Assembly (NCBI RefSeq): GCF_015207005.2 | Contig: NZ_JADEXS020000001.1 | Span: forward strand, 1,984,001 to 2,048,000 | DNA: 64,000 bases | Direction of reading: 5' to 3' | From: Desmonostoc muscorum LEGE 12446 | GTDB taxonomy: Bacteria > Cyanobacteriota > Cyanobacteriia > Cyanobacteriales > Nostocaceae | Shown here: positions 35,201 through 42,857 of the stretch, piece by piece | How the letters are laid out: every line of letters starts with the position of its first letter | How positions within the stretch are numbered: the stretch's first letter is position 1 | The notes under the pieces: generated by a model | What the model was told of the DNA's origin: nothing | The model's input: only the letters and a program-made list of their open reading frames with translations | Databases searched by the model: none | Translations under genes and position numbers: made by a program

Positions 35201-38066
35201 CTAATTGTGTGACACTGCTGTATTTTATCTTTTGTAATTCTACCAGTACACGTTGATCTGTGATTGGTTTTCCTGTAGGGTCAGTAACAATCACGTTAAT
35301 AGGGAAAGCCTGGCCAGCGTCAGCGATAAAATTGCTTCTTAACCCAATAAGACGATTACTTGGTAAGGCTGTAAAAGTTTGAGAATTTGCTACAGATAAA
35401 TTAGAAACATCTGCAACTTGCACATCAATTCGGTAAGTCATGGGATATGGTAAATCCTTAGCCACGGTTACCGTTTGACTACTTTTACCATTAGCATCTA
35501 GTTGGGCATTAGTTTGCAATACATCACTAGATACAGTCGGAGATTCTTCCGGCCAAAACCATTGCCTACCAAAACTAAATTGCTCCCAACCTTTGGGAAT
35601 GAAATTAGCCTGTTGACGAGTGACAAAGTATTTTGCTTCTCCGCCTTCCACGGGTGCGCCAAATAAATAATTACTACTTGCCTTAATATCAACTTTCTCA
35701 TCAATGAGAGCAAATTCTTTATCTAAATTGAGTTCAACTTTAAAATTGGGTGGTTTAAACTCAGCTACCCGAAATTCCCCAGAAATTTCTTGCCCATTCT
35801 TACCTTTTGCTTGGATTGTATAGTAACCTAAGCGCTGAGTTTTTTGGATGGGCAATTCTAGAGAAAATGTACCAAATTCATTTGTCGTTTGCGTGCCTAA
35901 GTTAGTCTTTTGTCCATCGGGATTGAGGAGAGTTAGCTGATAAACAGCATTTTTATCTTGCTGAATAGCACCATTTTGTAAGTAGTCAGCAAAACCCGTC
36001 AACCAAGCTTTTTCACCTGGTTGATATAACTGTCTATCTGAGAAAATTACCCCGCGTGATTCTGGTTTATTATCTTGCCAACCTGCGTCAATTCCGTAGC
36101 CATAAACGCCGCTATATTCTTCGACTCTCGCAAATGCCCAATCTTGATTTTCACGGGCAATTACTAATACTTGGGGTGATTTAACAGAACTTTGATTTTC
36201 CGAATTACATTGCTGTAATTGTTCACGGTTAACTCTAAGAATGCCATTTTCATCAGTTTTACCTGTTGCACAAGGTACAGGTTCAGGACGAGATTTTGCT
36301 TGTAATTTTGATTGATAAATTTCAATACTAGCCGCTTTCACTGGCGAACCATCAGTAAGATGATTAACGCGAATGAATCCTGACTCTGGAAACCATTGAG
36401 TAAATACGCCCAAATTCGTCAATTCAACCATCCCATAAGTCGTAGGTTCCCGCCACAATTCCTTGCCATTCTCCTGATATTTATTCGTGCGGGCTTGGAC
36501 TCCATAAGCTAACATTCCCGTAGGAGAATTTATTTTTTCTGGCAGAGGAACAGTAACATCAACTGATTGATTTTTCTTACTTGATACTTTGAAGCTTTGC
36601 CACTCGGCAGGTTTTGGTAAGAAATCATTACTATAGTTAAAATAAACTAAATCTGTCGGTTTAATTACTTGATAAGCTGCTTTATATTGCGATTCTGGCA
36701 GATTTACCGTACTAATATTTAACTGTAAATCTTTACCTGCGGGGAAAATATTTAAATCTGATGGTACCCAGATATCCCCGGCTAAATCTCCAGTATCGTA
36801 TTTAATTGTGACGGGTTTACCTAAAGTCTGCCCAAATTTATCTTTGAGATTGCTGTTAATAGTAATTGTATAAGTTTTAGCTGGTTCTAGGGCATAAGGA
36901 TTGATACCGACAATTCTATCTTCATCGTTGACTTGCAGAATTCTCGCAATATCTTTTGGTGCTGGATTAATGGTAATATTTTCTTTGGCGGAATCTGCTA
37001 TTAAGACGTTATTAAATTCTAACTGGGGACTACCTTTAATAAATCTTCCATAGGTTCCACTTGCATCTGGCTGTCCGTAAAAGTTAATTTGCCCAAATGC
37101 TAAAGGCGAATAAGTTGCTAACTTAGTGGCAAATTCTTTTTCTGTTGGAAGATTGCCATAAGCAGGAAGTATTCCAGGAGAAAATACTAGGCGATAACGG
37201 GTTGCTTTTTCGAGATTTTGTTGTGGGGTGAGGTTATATATCCAATTACGTGCGGAAGGGTCAAATTTTTCTACAGGTTCTTCGTCTTCTGATGGCTTTT
37301 CTTCTTTATTTAATTCGACTTTGAAGCGTACACCTTGATTTTTACCTTCAGGAATTAACTGTAAATGTTCTTGTACAGAACCTAAATCTAATTCTACATT
37401 GGAAGTTAATTGTAATTTCTGTTGTAAATCAATGGGTTCGGCGTCAGCTTTTTCGATGGGGTTGACGCCGGGTAAATTAGTTAAGTTGATAGATTCGGTA
37501 TTGAATGTCCAAGCTAAATCTTTGTCTAGTCGATGATTTTTTAAATCGGCTAAACCTGCTTTGAGGGTAACTTGTAATCGCGTGGCTTTTGGCAGTGCTT
37601 TCTGGGCTTGAAATCCCACCATGCGCGGTGTCAAAAAGCGAAATTCTCCGGGTAAAGGCGGCCAAATGGCAAATTTTTGTAATAATTTTTGTTGTTCTGG
37701 ACTGTCAAGACTCTCAACTGGGATTAAGGCTTCTTTAAAACGGATGCGGATTTGGTTGAGGGGTTTGGCATCTCCGATGGGGCTTATTTGTTCAATCCAG
37801 TCTGGTAGTTTTGGCGGGGTGAGTTGGGAAACTGTTGGAAGTTGTTCTTTGGTTGAGTTGATACCAAAGAAATTACACCCTGCCATTCCTAGCATAAATG
37901 TAAACAGAAGAAGAAATTGTATTGTTCTCTTCTTTCTCGAAGAACGACTGATTTTTTTTAACAAACCGCCAAGGACGCGTTCTCTGCGAGACACTACGTG
38001 AACGCGCAGCGTCTCGAAGAGATGGACAATTGTATAGTGCAAACGGAAGAAAAATCTGATAAGCAT
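32223..38066 (-). CDS. Bacterial alpha-2-macroglobulin-like lipoprotein without thioester motif
   Basis: A 1947-residue chain with a lipobox MLGMAGC (Cys64) indicates a lipid-anchored periplasmic protein. MG-type beta domains follow (with DRQLYQPGEKAWLTGF and KKEYRPGETATALI), then the bait-like and A2M segment (LPDDLTTWRVMAVATDG), a helical thioester-domain region and a C-terminal beta domain. The thioester CxEQ is missing: the place reads PFAEPAASQ (Phe1465 to Gln). Bacterial A2M proteins are thought to trap foreign proteases and are often paired with PbpC, which lies divergently next door. The start is uncertain. Residues 18-29 are encoded by a dispersed repeat, and TTG 37964 or GTG 37994 would give a normal signal peptide. 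Residues near 1485-1496 derive from a heptamer repeat. Confidence 0.88.
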   Translation of the reverse strand: MLIRFFFRLHYTIVHLFETLRVHVVSRRERVLGGLLKKISRSSRKKRTIQFLLLFTFMLGMAGCNFFGINSTKEQLPTVSQLTPPKLPDWIEQISPIGDAKPLNQIRIRFKEALIPVESLDSPEQQKLLQKFAIWPPLPGEFRFLTPRMVGFQAQKALPKATRLQVTLKAGLADLKNHRLDKDLAWTFNTESINLTNLPGVNPIEKADAEPIDLQQKLQLTSNVELDLGSVQEHLQLIPEGKNQGVRFKVELNKEEKPSEDEEPVEKFDPSARNWIYNLTPQQNLEKATRYRLVFSPGILPAYGNLPTEKEFATKLATYSPLAFGQINFYGQPDASGTYGRFIKGSPQLEFNNVLIADSAKENITINPAPKDIARILQVNDEDRIVGINPYALEPAKTYTITINSNLKDKFGQTLGKPVTIKYDTGDLAGDIWVPSDLNIFPAGKDLQLNISTVNLPESQYKAAYQVIKPTDLVYFNYSNDFLPKPAEWQSFKVSSKKNQSVDVTVPLPEKINSPTGMLAYGVQARTNKYQENGKELWREPTTYGMVELTNLGVFTQWFPESGFIRVNHLTDGSPVKAASIEIYQSKLQAKSRPEPVPCATGKTDENGILRVNREQLQQCNSENQSSVKSPQVLVIARENQDWAFARVEEYSGVYGYGIDAGWQDNKPESRGVIFSDRQLYQPGEKAWLTGFADYLQNGAIQQDKNAVYQLTLLNPDGQKTNLGTQTTNEFGTFSLELPIQKTQRLGYYTIQAKGKNGQEISGEFRVAEFKPPNFKVELNLDKEFALIDEKVDIKASSNYLFGAPVEGGEAKYFVTRQQANFIPKGWEQFSFGRQWFWPEESPTVSSDVLQTNAQLDANGKSSQTVTVAKDLPYPMTYRIDVQVADVSNLSVANSQTFTALPSNRLIGLRSNFIADAGQAFPINVIVTDPTGKPITDQRVLVELQKIKYSSVTQLVEGSRTPKNQVEYQTVGRLEIISGNDVQSVSLIPPESGSYRIRANFSDDKDELRATDLQVWVTGGNPVFWGSRDKDVLEVNLDKKEYRPGETATALIQSPYPDAELYFAVIKDKPLFQQITKVQGGAPQIQFQITPEMLPNAAVEAVLVRQGKPINQVEAGSLDNLVKIGFTPFKVNLADKYLNLQVKPLQASLEPGAQETVQLELKDNQGNPTKGQFTVMVVNEAVLQLSGYRPPDLVNTVYAEQPISTRFSDNRPDVILQPQDVAKPKGWGYGGGFSSGAANTRTRTDFQALAYYNGSVLTDANGNAQITFKLPDDLTTWRVMAVATDGNLRFGNGDATFISTKPLLTNAILPQFARPGDRIFAGLSVTNNTGNTGNLSINGEVSGTVKFAEKNPTTTALETKAESATHAYRFPMVADNVGVGKVRFTTQLNNTAADAFELPLEVKPIEITEQVVETGVTEKQVQIPLNVDKNTFPDAGGLDIQLASTLIPEIKAPAKQVLADNDLPFAEPAASQLIIAANLQTLSQKWGLGTEDWGLGNVNQYVEKLQKLQIADGGFAAFPGQEKSDPWVSSYAAESLVKANQAFPNLVDAGMLSRLKTYLQKVLANPGEYDFCKQLLCKRQLQLKALIALSELGEKRNTFLGDIYEQRNNFDVVTQIKLARYLSQFPEWQDESQQLVNKLQQNIYETGRTAVVSLPSSWGWMSSSTATQAEALRLFIAKQSKPEVIDKLLESLLVLRRNGTWQTNYNNAQALTALVEYSQLQPTPPNFVATVQLAGKKLGENRFEGYKNPSLQLNVPMNQLPRGRNDLTLQKSGNGNLHYLVAYNYRLQGNQPGRFNGLRITREISQVNEEKVLQKTGLYALDKPLTLAPGQVFDIGLEIICDRPVDHIVIKDPLPAGFEAVDASFQTATAALQAKADNWELGFRDVYRDRIIAYADHLEPGVYSLHYLVRSVTPGTFSWPGAQVYLQYAPEEFGRTAESTLILEDGK

Positions 38067-38339
38067 ATTTTTAGTAATTCAAAATTAAAAATTAATAAAT
38101 TATGGCGAATACAAGTTGGGATTTCCTTAATTAAGTAGGCAATACCAAGACGAATAAAGGACGCGATCGCTAATTATTTGTGCCCAAAGTTTGAATGTAA
38201 TTGTGTTTATTTATATAGATAACTAATTCAGTGTGATTGTTCCAACAAATAACTACAATTCTTAACTATTAAGAAGTATTGAATTTACGCGAACATTAAT
38301 TTACATTTCCTAAGTTATTGCGAATTAATTATTAAGGGT

Positions 38340-38367
38340 TTGACATATTTGCTGATGTAGATGTAAT
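38340..38367 (+). promoter_or_regulatory. Sigma-70-type promoter of pbpC
   Basis: TTGACA (38340-38345), a 16-base spacer and TGTAAT (38362-38367) lie 38 bases before the pbpC ATG. The other part of the 339-bp divergent gap (38067-38339) is AT-rich with one GCGATCGC and shows no further element. Confidence 0.55.
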
Positions 38368-38405
38368 CGGTGCGTCAGAATTAAGGTAAGTTTTGTTGGG
38401 CACTG

Positions 38406-40733
38406 ATGAAACGAATTTTACGATCGCTAACTAAATTTAAGCACACTAAGGTTATCCTGGCTGTGCTGCTAATCTGTCTGCTGGTGCGCTTATTACCTTA
38501 TTTTGCGCCAATTCGTGCCGCAGATATAGCCCAAAATCAACTAGCAATGCAATTTAGCGATCGCAATAATTTACCATTAGGCACGTTGCTGACTCGCGAT
38601 CAAGAGCATACATCAGTAATACCCCTAAATCAAGTTTCGCCGCAGTTTATTCAGGCGATTTTAGCGGCTGAAGATGCTAGCTTTTATCAACATGGCGCCT
38701 TGGATATGAAAGCAGTCATCCGCGCCACCAAAGAAGCTATCCACGCCAAACGAGTTGTTTCCGGTGCTTCCACTATCACTATGCAGTTGGCGCGGATGTT
38801 AGATCCCGTCCCGCGCAACTTCTCAGGTAAAATGCAAGAGATTTGGCTGGCTTGGCGGTTAGTAGCAGGGATGAATAAAGATGAAATTCTCTCTGCATAT
38901 ATTAATCGGCTGCCAATGGGAGGGAATATATATGGTGTAGAAGCTGCGGCGCGGACTTATTTTTCCATCCCAGCCAGTGATTTGAATCTTGCCCAAGCGA
39001 GTTTGTTAGCTGCTATTCCTAATAATCCCACTTATTTTAATCCTTACGAACATTGGGAACGACTCAAGCAGCGACAAAAATATGTGCTTAATCGTATGGT
39101 ACAGGAAGGGTATGTGAGTGAGGCAATGGCAACCCGAACATCCACCGAAAAAGTTGTCTTTCAATCTCGCCCACCGGGAATTATCGCCGCACCACACTTT
39201 TTATTTTGGTTAGCAAATCAGTTTGATAAGACGCAAACACAAGAAATTTCTCCGCGTCTCGAAAATTCTGTGATTCGCACAACCATAAATCGTCCTTTAC
39301 AGCAATTTGTGGAAGCACAGGTACAGCAAGTAATTGCTTCTCTCGCCCCTAACAACGTCCATGATGCAGCGGCGTTGGTAATTGACAACCACAACGGCGA
39401 AGTTTTGGCTTATGTCGGTTCACCCGATTATTTTAATGAAGCCAAACTCGGACGCAATGATGGAGTACAGGCGCTACGTCAACCAGGTTCTACCCTCAAG
39501 CCTTTTGTCTATGAACTCGCTTTAGAAAAAAATCTCATTCGCCCAAACACCATTTTGGCAGACGTACCCGCCCATTACGCTATTCCCGGCGCGAAACTTT
39601 ATAGCCCAACAGATTATACCGAAAGTTTTCTAGGCCCGGTACGGGTGCGAATCGCTTTAGCAAATTCTCTCAATGTACCCGCAGTGCGCGTGTTAGAAAA
39701 AGTAGGCGTGGAAACTTTTTTACAACGTCTGCATCAACTGGGGTTTGAACACCTCAATCAAACTCCAGAACATTATGGTTTAGGTTTGACTTTGGGTAGT
39801 GGCGAAGTCACTCTCTGGGAATTAGCCCGTGCCTACCTAACCATAGCACGACAAGGAGACGCCATTCCTTTAGTAACCACATTTTCCAATTCCCCAATCC
39901 AAAATCCAAAATCTAAAATCCAAAATTCGCCGATTTGGCAATTAATCACCAATATCCTCAGTGACAACCATGCTCGTGCAACAGCTTTTGGTGTAGACTC
40001 GGTGTTAAATTTACCCTTTGCCGCTGCTGTTAAAACTGGCACTTCTTCTAATTTTCGTGATACTTGGACAGTTGGCTTCACCACAGATTACACCGTCGCT
40101 ACTTGGGTAGGTAATTTCAATGGCGAACCGATGCGTCAGGTTTCAGGTGTTACAGGTGCAGCACCGTTATGGAATCGAATTATGTTACATCTGCACGAAC
40201 ATCAAGAACCAGCAGCTTTTCCATCTCCAGAAGGTTTAATACAATTACCTGTTTGTGCAATTTCTGGTTTAAAACCAACATCAGATTGTACCTCAGTAGT
40301 GCAGGAATATTTCTATCCAGAAGATAAGAATAATTACGAAACTGCAAATAAATTTGATTTGCCGCCAGAGTATGATGAGTGGTTGGCAAAACAACAGCGA
40401 TCGCATTTAATTTCTCATAATTTGAGAATTTTATCTCCCCATCATGGCGATTTATTTTTGTTGTATCCAGGTGAAGCAGGAAAGCAAAAATTAGAATTCA
40501 AATTAGGGGGAAATAAATCGGCATCTGTGGAGTGGTGGTTAAATGGTGAAAAGTTAGATACAAATTCAGCTAATTCTTTATTTTGGAATTTGCGTGCAGG
40601 TAATTGGACTTTGGAAGCGAGAAGCGGCGAAATGAGGGATAAGGTAAGTTTTCAGGTGGAGTTAGCTAGTATTAAACCCACGCGTCGAGGATTTTCTATT
40701 AGTAATTCTCAGGTAAGGGGAAATCGTCCATAA
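38406..40733 (+). CDS. pbpC: Bifunctional penicillin-binding protein 1C
   Basis: PbpC joins a GT51 peptidoglycan glycosyltransferase to a transpeptidase-type domain. Order: membrane anchor (about 16-35), GT51 with AAEDASFYQHGALD and GASTITMQLARML, transpeptidase with GSTLKPF (Ser362, Lys365), SLN (Ser421-Asn423) and KTGTS (Lys543), then a BiPBP_C beta domain (about 680-775). The 775 residues fit the family. Residues about 493-508 (SNSPIQNPKSKIQNS) come from a heptamer repeat inserted in frame between the SLN and KTG motifs. Divergent pairing with an alpha-2-macroglobulin gene mirrors the yfhM-pbpC association in E. coli. Confidence 0.95.
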   Translation: MKRILRSLTKFKHTKVILAVLLICLLVRLLPYFAPIRAADIAQNQLAMQFSDRNNLPLGTLLTRDQEHTSVIPLNQVSPQFIQAILAAEDASFYQHGALDMKAVIRATKEAIHAKRVVSGASTITMQLARMLDPVPRNFSGKMQEIWLAWRLVAGMNKDEILSAYINRLPMGGNIYGVEAAARTYFSIPASDLNLAQASLLAAIPNNPTYFNPYEHWERLKQRQKYVLNRMVQEGYVSEAMATRTSTEKVVFQSRPPGIIAAPHFLFWLANQFDKTQTQEISPRLENSVIRTTINRPLQQFVEAQVQQVIASLAPNNVHDAAALVIDNHNGEVLAYVGSPDYFNEAKLGRNDGVQALRQPGSTLKPFVYELALEKNLIRPNTILADVPAHYAIPGAKLYSPTDYTESFLGPVRVRIALANSLNVPAVRVLEKVGVETFLQRLHQLGFEHLNQTPEHYGLGLTLGSGEVTLWELARAYLTIARQGDAIPLVTTFSNSPIQNPKSKIQNSPIWQLITNILSDNHARATAFGVDSVLNLPFAAAVKTGTSSNFRDTWTVGFTTDYTVATWVGNFNGEPMRQVSGVTGAAPLWNRIMLHLHEHQEPAAFPSPEGLIQLPVCAISGLKPTSDCTSVVQEYFYPEDKNNYETANKFDLPPEYDEWLAKQQRSHLISHNLRILSPHHGDLFLLYPGEAGKQKLEFKLGGNKSASVEWWLNGEKLDTNSANSLFWNLRAGNWTLEARSGEMRDKVSFQVELASIKPTRRGFSISNSQVRGNRP

Positions 40734-40734
40734 T

Positions 40735-40784
40735 TATAAGAGAATTCAGAATTCAGAATTCAGAATTCAGAATTCAGAATTAAG
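40735..40784. repeat. AGAATTC heptamer repeat after pbpC
   Basis: Five to six copies of AGAATTC-type heptamers lie between pbpC and the DUF433 gene. The complementary array (TTCTGAA, 41111-41146) lies at the other end of that gene, so the 0.33-kb gene is enclosed by an inverted pair of arrays. Confidence 0.8.
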
Positions 40785-40801
40785 CAACAGAGGTAAACAT
40801 C

Positions 40802-41134
40802 ATGACATTCACACCCACGGAACATAAATATGTAGAACTTGATGAACGTGGTGTACCCATCATCAAAGGTACAACAATGAAAGTTGTTGAATTGGTAACT
40901 TCTCGGTTTGCTTATGCTTGGAGTCCTGAAGAGTTACATTTGAACTACCCTCACATTAGTATGAGCGAAATTCATTCTGCACTAGCTTATTACTGGGATC
41001 ATAAACAAGAAATAGATGCTGATATGGAACGACGCTTCGAGTATGCAGAACGAATGCGAAAGGAAGCAGGAGAATCTCCTTTAGTTGCTAGACTCCGCGC
41101 CCAAGGACTCTTGATTCTGAATTCTGAATTCTGA
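40802..41134 (+). CDS. DUF433-family antitoxin-like protein
   Basis: The 110 residues fit DUF433 (HTH-containing antitoxin-like): GVPIIKGTTMKVVELVTSRF, WSPEELHLNYPHISMSEIHSALAYY. Such genes usually pair with a PIN-like toxin gene (DUF5615) just downstream; none follows here. The last codons (LLILNSEF) are encoded by the TTCTGAA heptamer array, so the native C-terminus seems to have been replaced and the partner lost. Confidence 0.75.
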   Translation: MTFTPTEHKYVELDERGVPIIKGTTMKVVELVTSRFAYAWSPEELHLNYPHISMSEIHSALAYYWDHKQEIDADMERRFEYAERMRKEAGESPLVARLRAQGLLILNSEF

Positions 41135-41145
41135 ATTCTGAATTC

Positions 41146-42006
41146 TTATTTAAAATCTTGTTCCATTTGCAAATATTTAGGAACGCCGACGAGTTCTTGA
41201 AAATCTTGAAAGTTAACTAAGTTGGGTAAATTAGCTGTGGTTCCTTGTTCTTTGAGATGCCCAAAACAAGTGTTCATTACTTGTGTGACAGCGAGTAAAG
41301 CAGTGAGGGGGAAAAATGCAATTTTGAAGCCTAACTTTTGTAATTCAACAGTAGAAAGTTGCGGAGTTCTACCACCTTCAACAATATTAGCTACTAGTGG
41401 CACATCTGGGAAAGCAGCAGCGATCGCCTTTAACTCTTCAACAGATTGGGGAGCTTCCACAAATAGTATATCTGCTCCAGCGGCAATGTAAGCTCGACCA
41501 CGGGCGATCGCTTCTTCTAAACCCAGCGGCGCACGCGCATCAGTGCGAGCAATAATTACTAAACCGCTATCGCCACGCGCTGCTACTGCGGCGCGAATTT
41601 TGCCCACATGTTCGGCTTGGGGAATAACTCGCTTCCCTTCAAAGTGTCCGCACTTCTTCGGCCATTCTTGATCTTCCAACAGCACCCCAGCAACACCCAA
41701 CTGTACAGCATCTTTAATAGTGCGAATCACATTTAAGGCATTACCATAACCTGTGTCCAAATCAGCAATCAGCGGAATATTAATTGATTGAGCAATCCGC
41801 CCCACACTATAAAGCATTTCCGTAGCCGTGACAAAACCATAATCTGGTAAACCCAAAACAGAAGCCGCAATTCCAAAGCCACTGGTAGCCACGACTTCAA
41901 AACCTTGTTGTTCGGCTAACTTGGCTCCCAAACAATCATAAACACCAGGAATCACGATAATTTCTGGACGCGCTAGTAATTGCCGTAGTTTTTGGCCAGA
42001 AGACAT
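41146..42006 (-). CDS. Isocitrate lyase/PEP mutase-family protein
   Basis: The 286 residues form the TIM-barrel of the ICL/PEPM superfamily: VIPGVYDCLGAKLAEQQGF, TSGFGIAASVLGLPD, ADLDTGYGNALNV and the flexible-loop motif KKCGHFEGK that carries the catalytic Cys. Family members cleave or decarboxylate C-C bonds (methylisocitrate lyase, oxaloacetate decarboxylase) or handle P-C bonds. KKCGH favours a lyase over a PEP mutase. The exact substrate is not clear. The stop lies inside a heptamer array. Confidence 0.87.
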   Translation of the reverse strand: MSSGQKLRQLLARPEIIVIPGVYDCLGAKLAEQQGFEVVATSGFGIAASVLGLPDYGFVTATEMLYSVGRIAQSINIPLIADLDTGYGNALNVIRTIKDAVQLGVAGVLLEDQEWPKKCGHFEGKRVIPQAEHVGKIRAAVAARGDSGLVIIARTDARAPLGLEEAIARGRAYIAAGADILFVEAPQSVEELKAIAAAFPDVPLVANIVEGGRTPQLSTVELQKLGFKIAFFPLTALLAVTQVMNTCFGHLKEQGTTANLPNLVNFQDFQELVGVPKYLQMEQDFK

Positions 42007-42046
42007 AAAATAGATAAAGTAAAAGCATCCCCCTTTTCAGAATACC

Positions 42047-42074
42047 GTAGGGGCGCACAGCTGTGCGCCCCTAC
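42047..42074. repeat. GTAG-type palindrome next to the RAYT gene (3' side)
   Basis: GTAGGGGCGCACAG plus its exact reverse complement, 28 bp, lies 21 bases from the 3' end of the RAYT gene. The same sequence occurs at 42340, 42764 (one mismatch), 53999 and 60335. Confidence 0.9.
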
Positions 42075-42094
42075 GCCCGCCTACCCGATCAAAA

Positions 42095-42667
42095 TTACCA
42101 TTTGGAAGGATTTTCCGGATGCAGTTGGTCTTTCATCCAAAGCATTGGATTCACTTGCACATACTCACGAATTTTTTCCAGCGATGATTCATTACGAATA
42201 ACATGGTCGTAATAATTACGCTGCCAAATTTTTATTCCAGGGGTATTACGGACAAGATTAATACGTTTAGTTGTAGCCGATTTAAATCCAGCAACAAATG
42301 ATGATAGCAATCGCGGTCTGCGGTGTAACATACCCGTTGGTAGGGGCGCACAGCTGTGCGCCCCTACATCGTGCGCCCCTACAGTTGGTTTTGCAGATTG
42401 TTTAATAACCACAATACCGTGTAGGTGATTGGGCATTACAATCCATTCATCGAATTCAAAATCAGGACGAATGTCCAATGTTCGTATCCATTCATCCGCC
42501 ACCATTTGTCCAAATTGGTTTAATTCCATGATGCCATCTGCGATCGCTCCAAACAAACATTCTCTTTGATGGGTGCAAATGGTAACAAAATAGGCTCCAA
42601 CTTGAGAATAATCATATCCCTGCAATCGAATTGAGCGCCGATGATGTTTTTCAGGATTATATTTCAT
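42095..42667 (-). CDS. REP-associated tyrosine transposase (RAYT, IS200-like Y1 family)
   Basis: RAYTs are single-copy HUH/Y1 transposases, related to the IS200/IS605 TnpA, that bind and cut REP palindromes. The 190 residues begin KHHRRSIRLQGYDYSQVGAY, carry the HUH metal motif MPNHLHGIV (His81, His83) and end in the family's C-terminal pattern IWQRNYYDHVIRN ... IREYVQVNPMLW. The gene is flanked by the 28-bp GTAG palindrome on both sides (42047 and 42764). A third copy lies within the coding sequence and encodes residues about 96-110 ([15 protein letters not shown]). Known REPs bear a conserved 5' GTAG, which all these palindromes have. It is likely vertically kept or domesticated. Confidence 0.92.
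   Translation of the reverse strand: MKYNPEKHHRRSIRLQGYDYSQVGAYFVTICTHQRECLFGAIADGIMELNQFGQMVADEWIRTLDIRPDFEFDEWIVMPNHLHGIVVIKQSAKPTVGAHDVGAHSCAPLPTGMLHRRPRLLSSFVAGFKSATTKRINLVRNTPGIKIWQRNYYDHVIRNESSLEKIREYVQVNPMLWMKDQLHPENPSKW
42340..42382. repeat. GTAG palindrome plus extra half-site inside the RAYT gene
   Basis: A perfect 28-bp copy (42340-42367) is followed by ATC and a half copy (GTGCGCCCCTAC, 42371-42382). The 43 bases lie within the RAYT reading frame and keep it open. Confidence 0.88.
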
Positions 42668-42763
42668 GCAATTTGTGATGGTATCCTAACTATCAACTTG
42701 CCCAATTGCTCTGCAATAATTACATGTCACACCACGGTCAAAAATTTTTGCAACACATCGCCT

Positions 42764-42791
42764 GTAGGGGCGCACAGCTGTCCGCCCCTAC
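42764..42791. repeat. GTAG-type palindrome next to the RAYT gene (5' side)
   Basis: GTAGGGGCGCACAG then CTGTCCGCCCCTAC: the same 28-bp palindrome with one mismatch. It lies 96 bases upstream of the RAYT start and 66 bases before the next gene. Confidence 0.88.
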
Positions 42792-42857
42792 CGTGTGGAT
42801 TCTGACAATAAATCTAGGCAAGTGTCAAACTCTATACAAAACCAACAAACTCCAATC

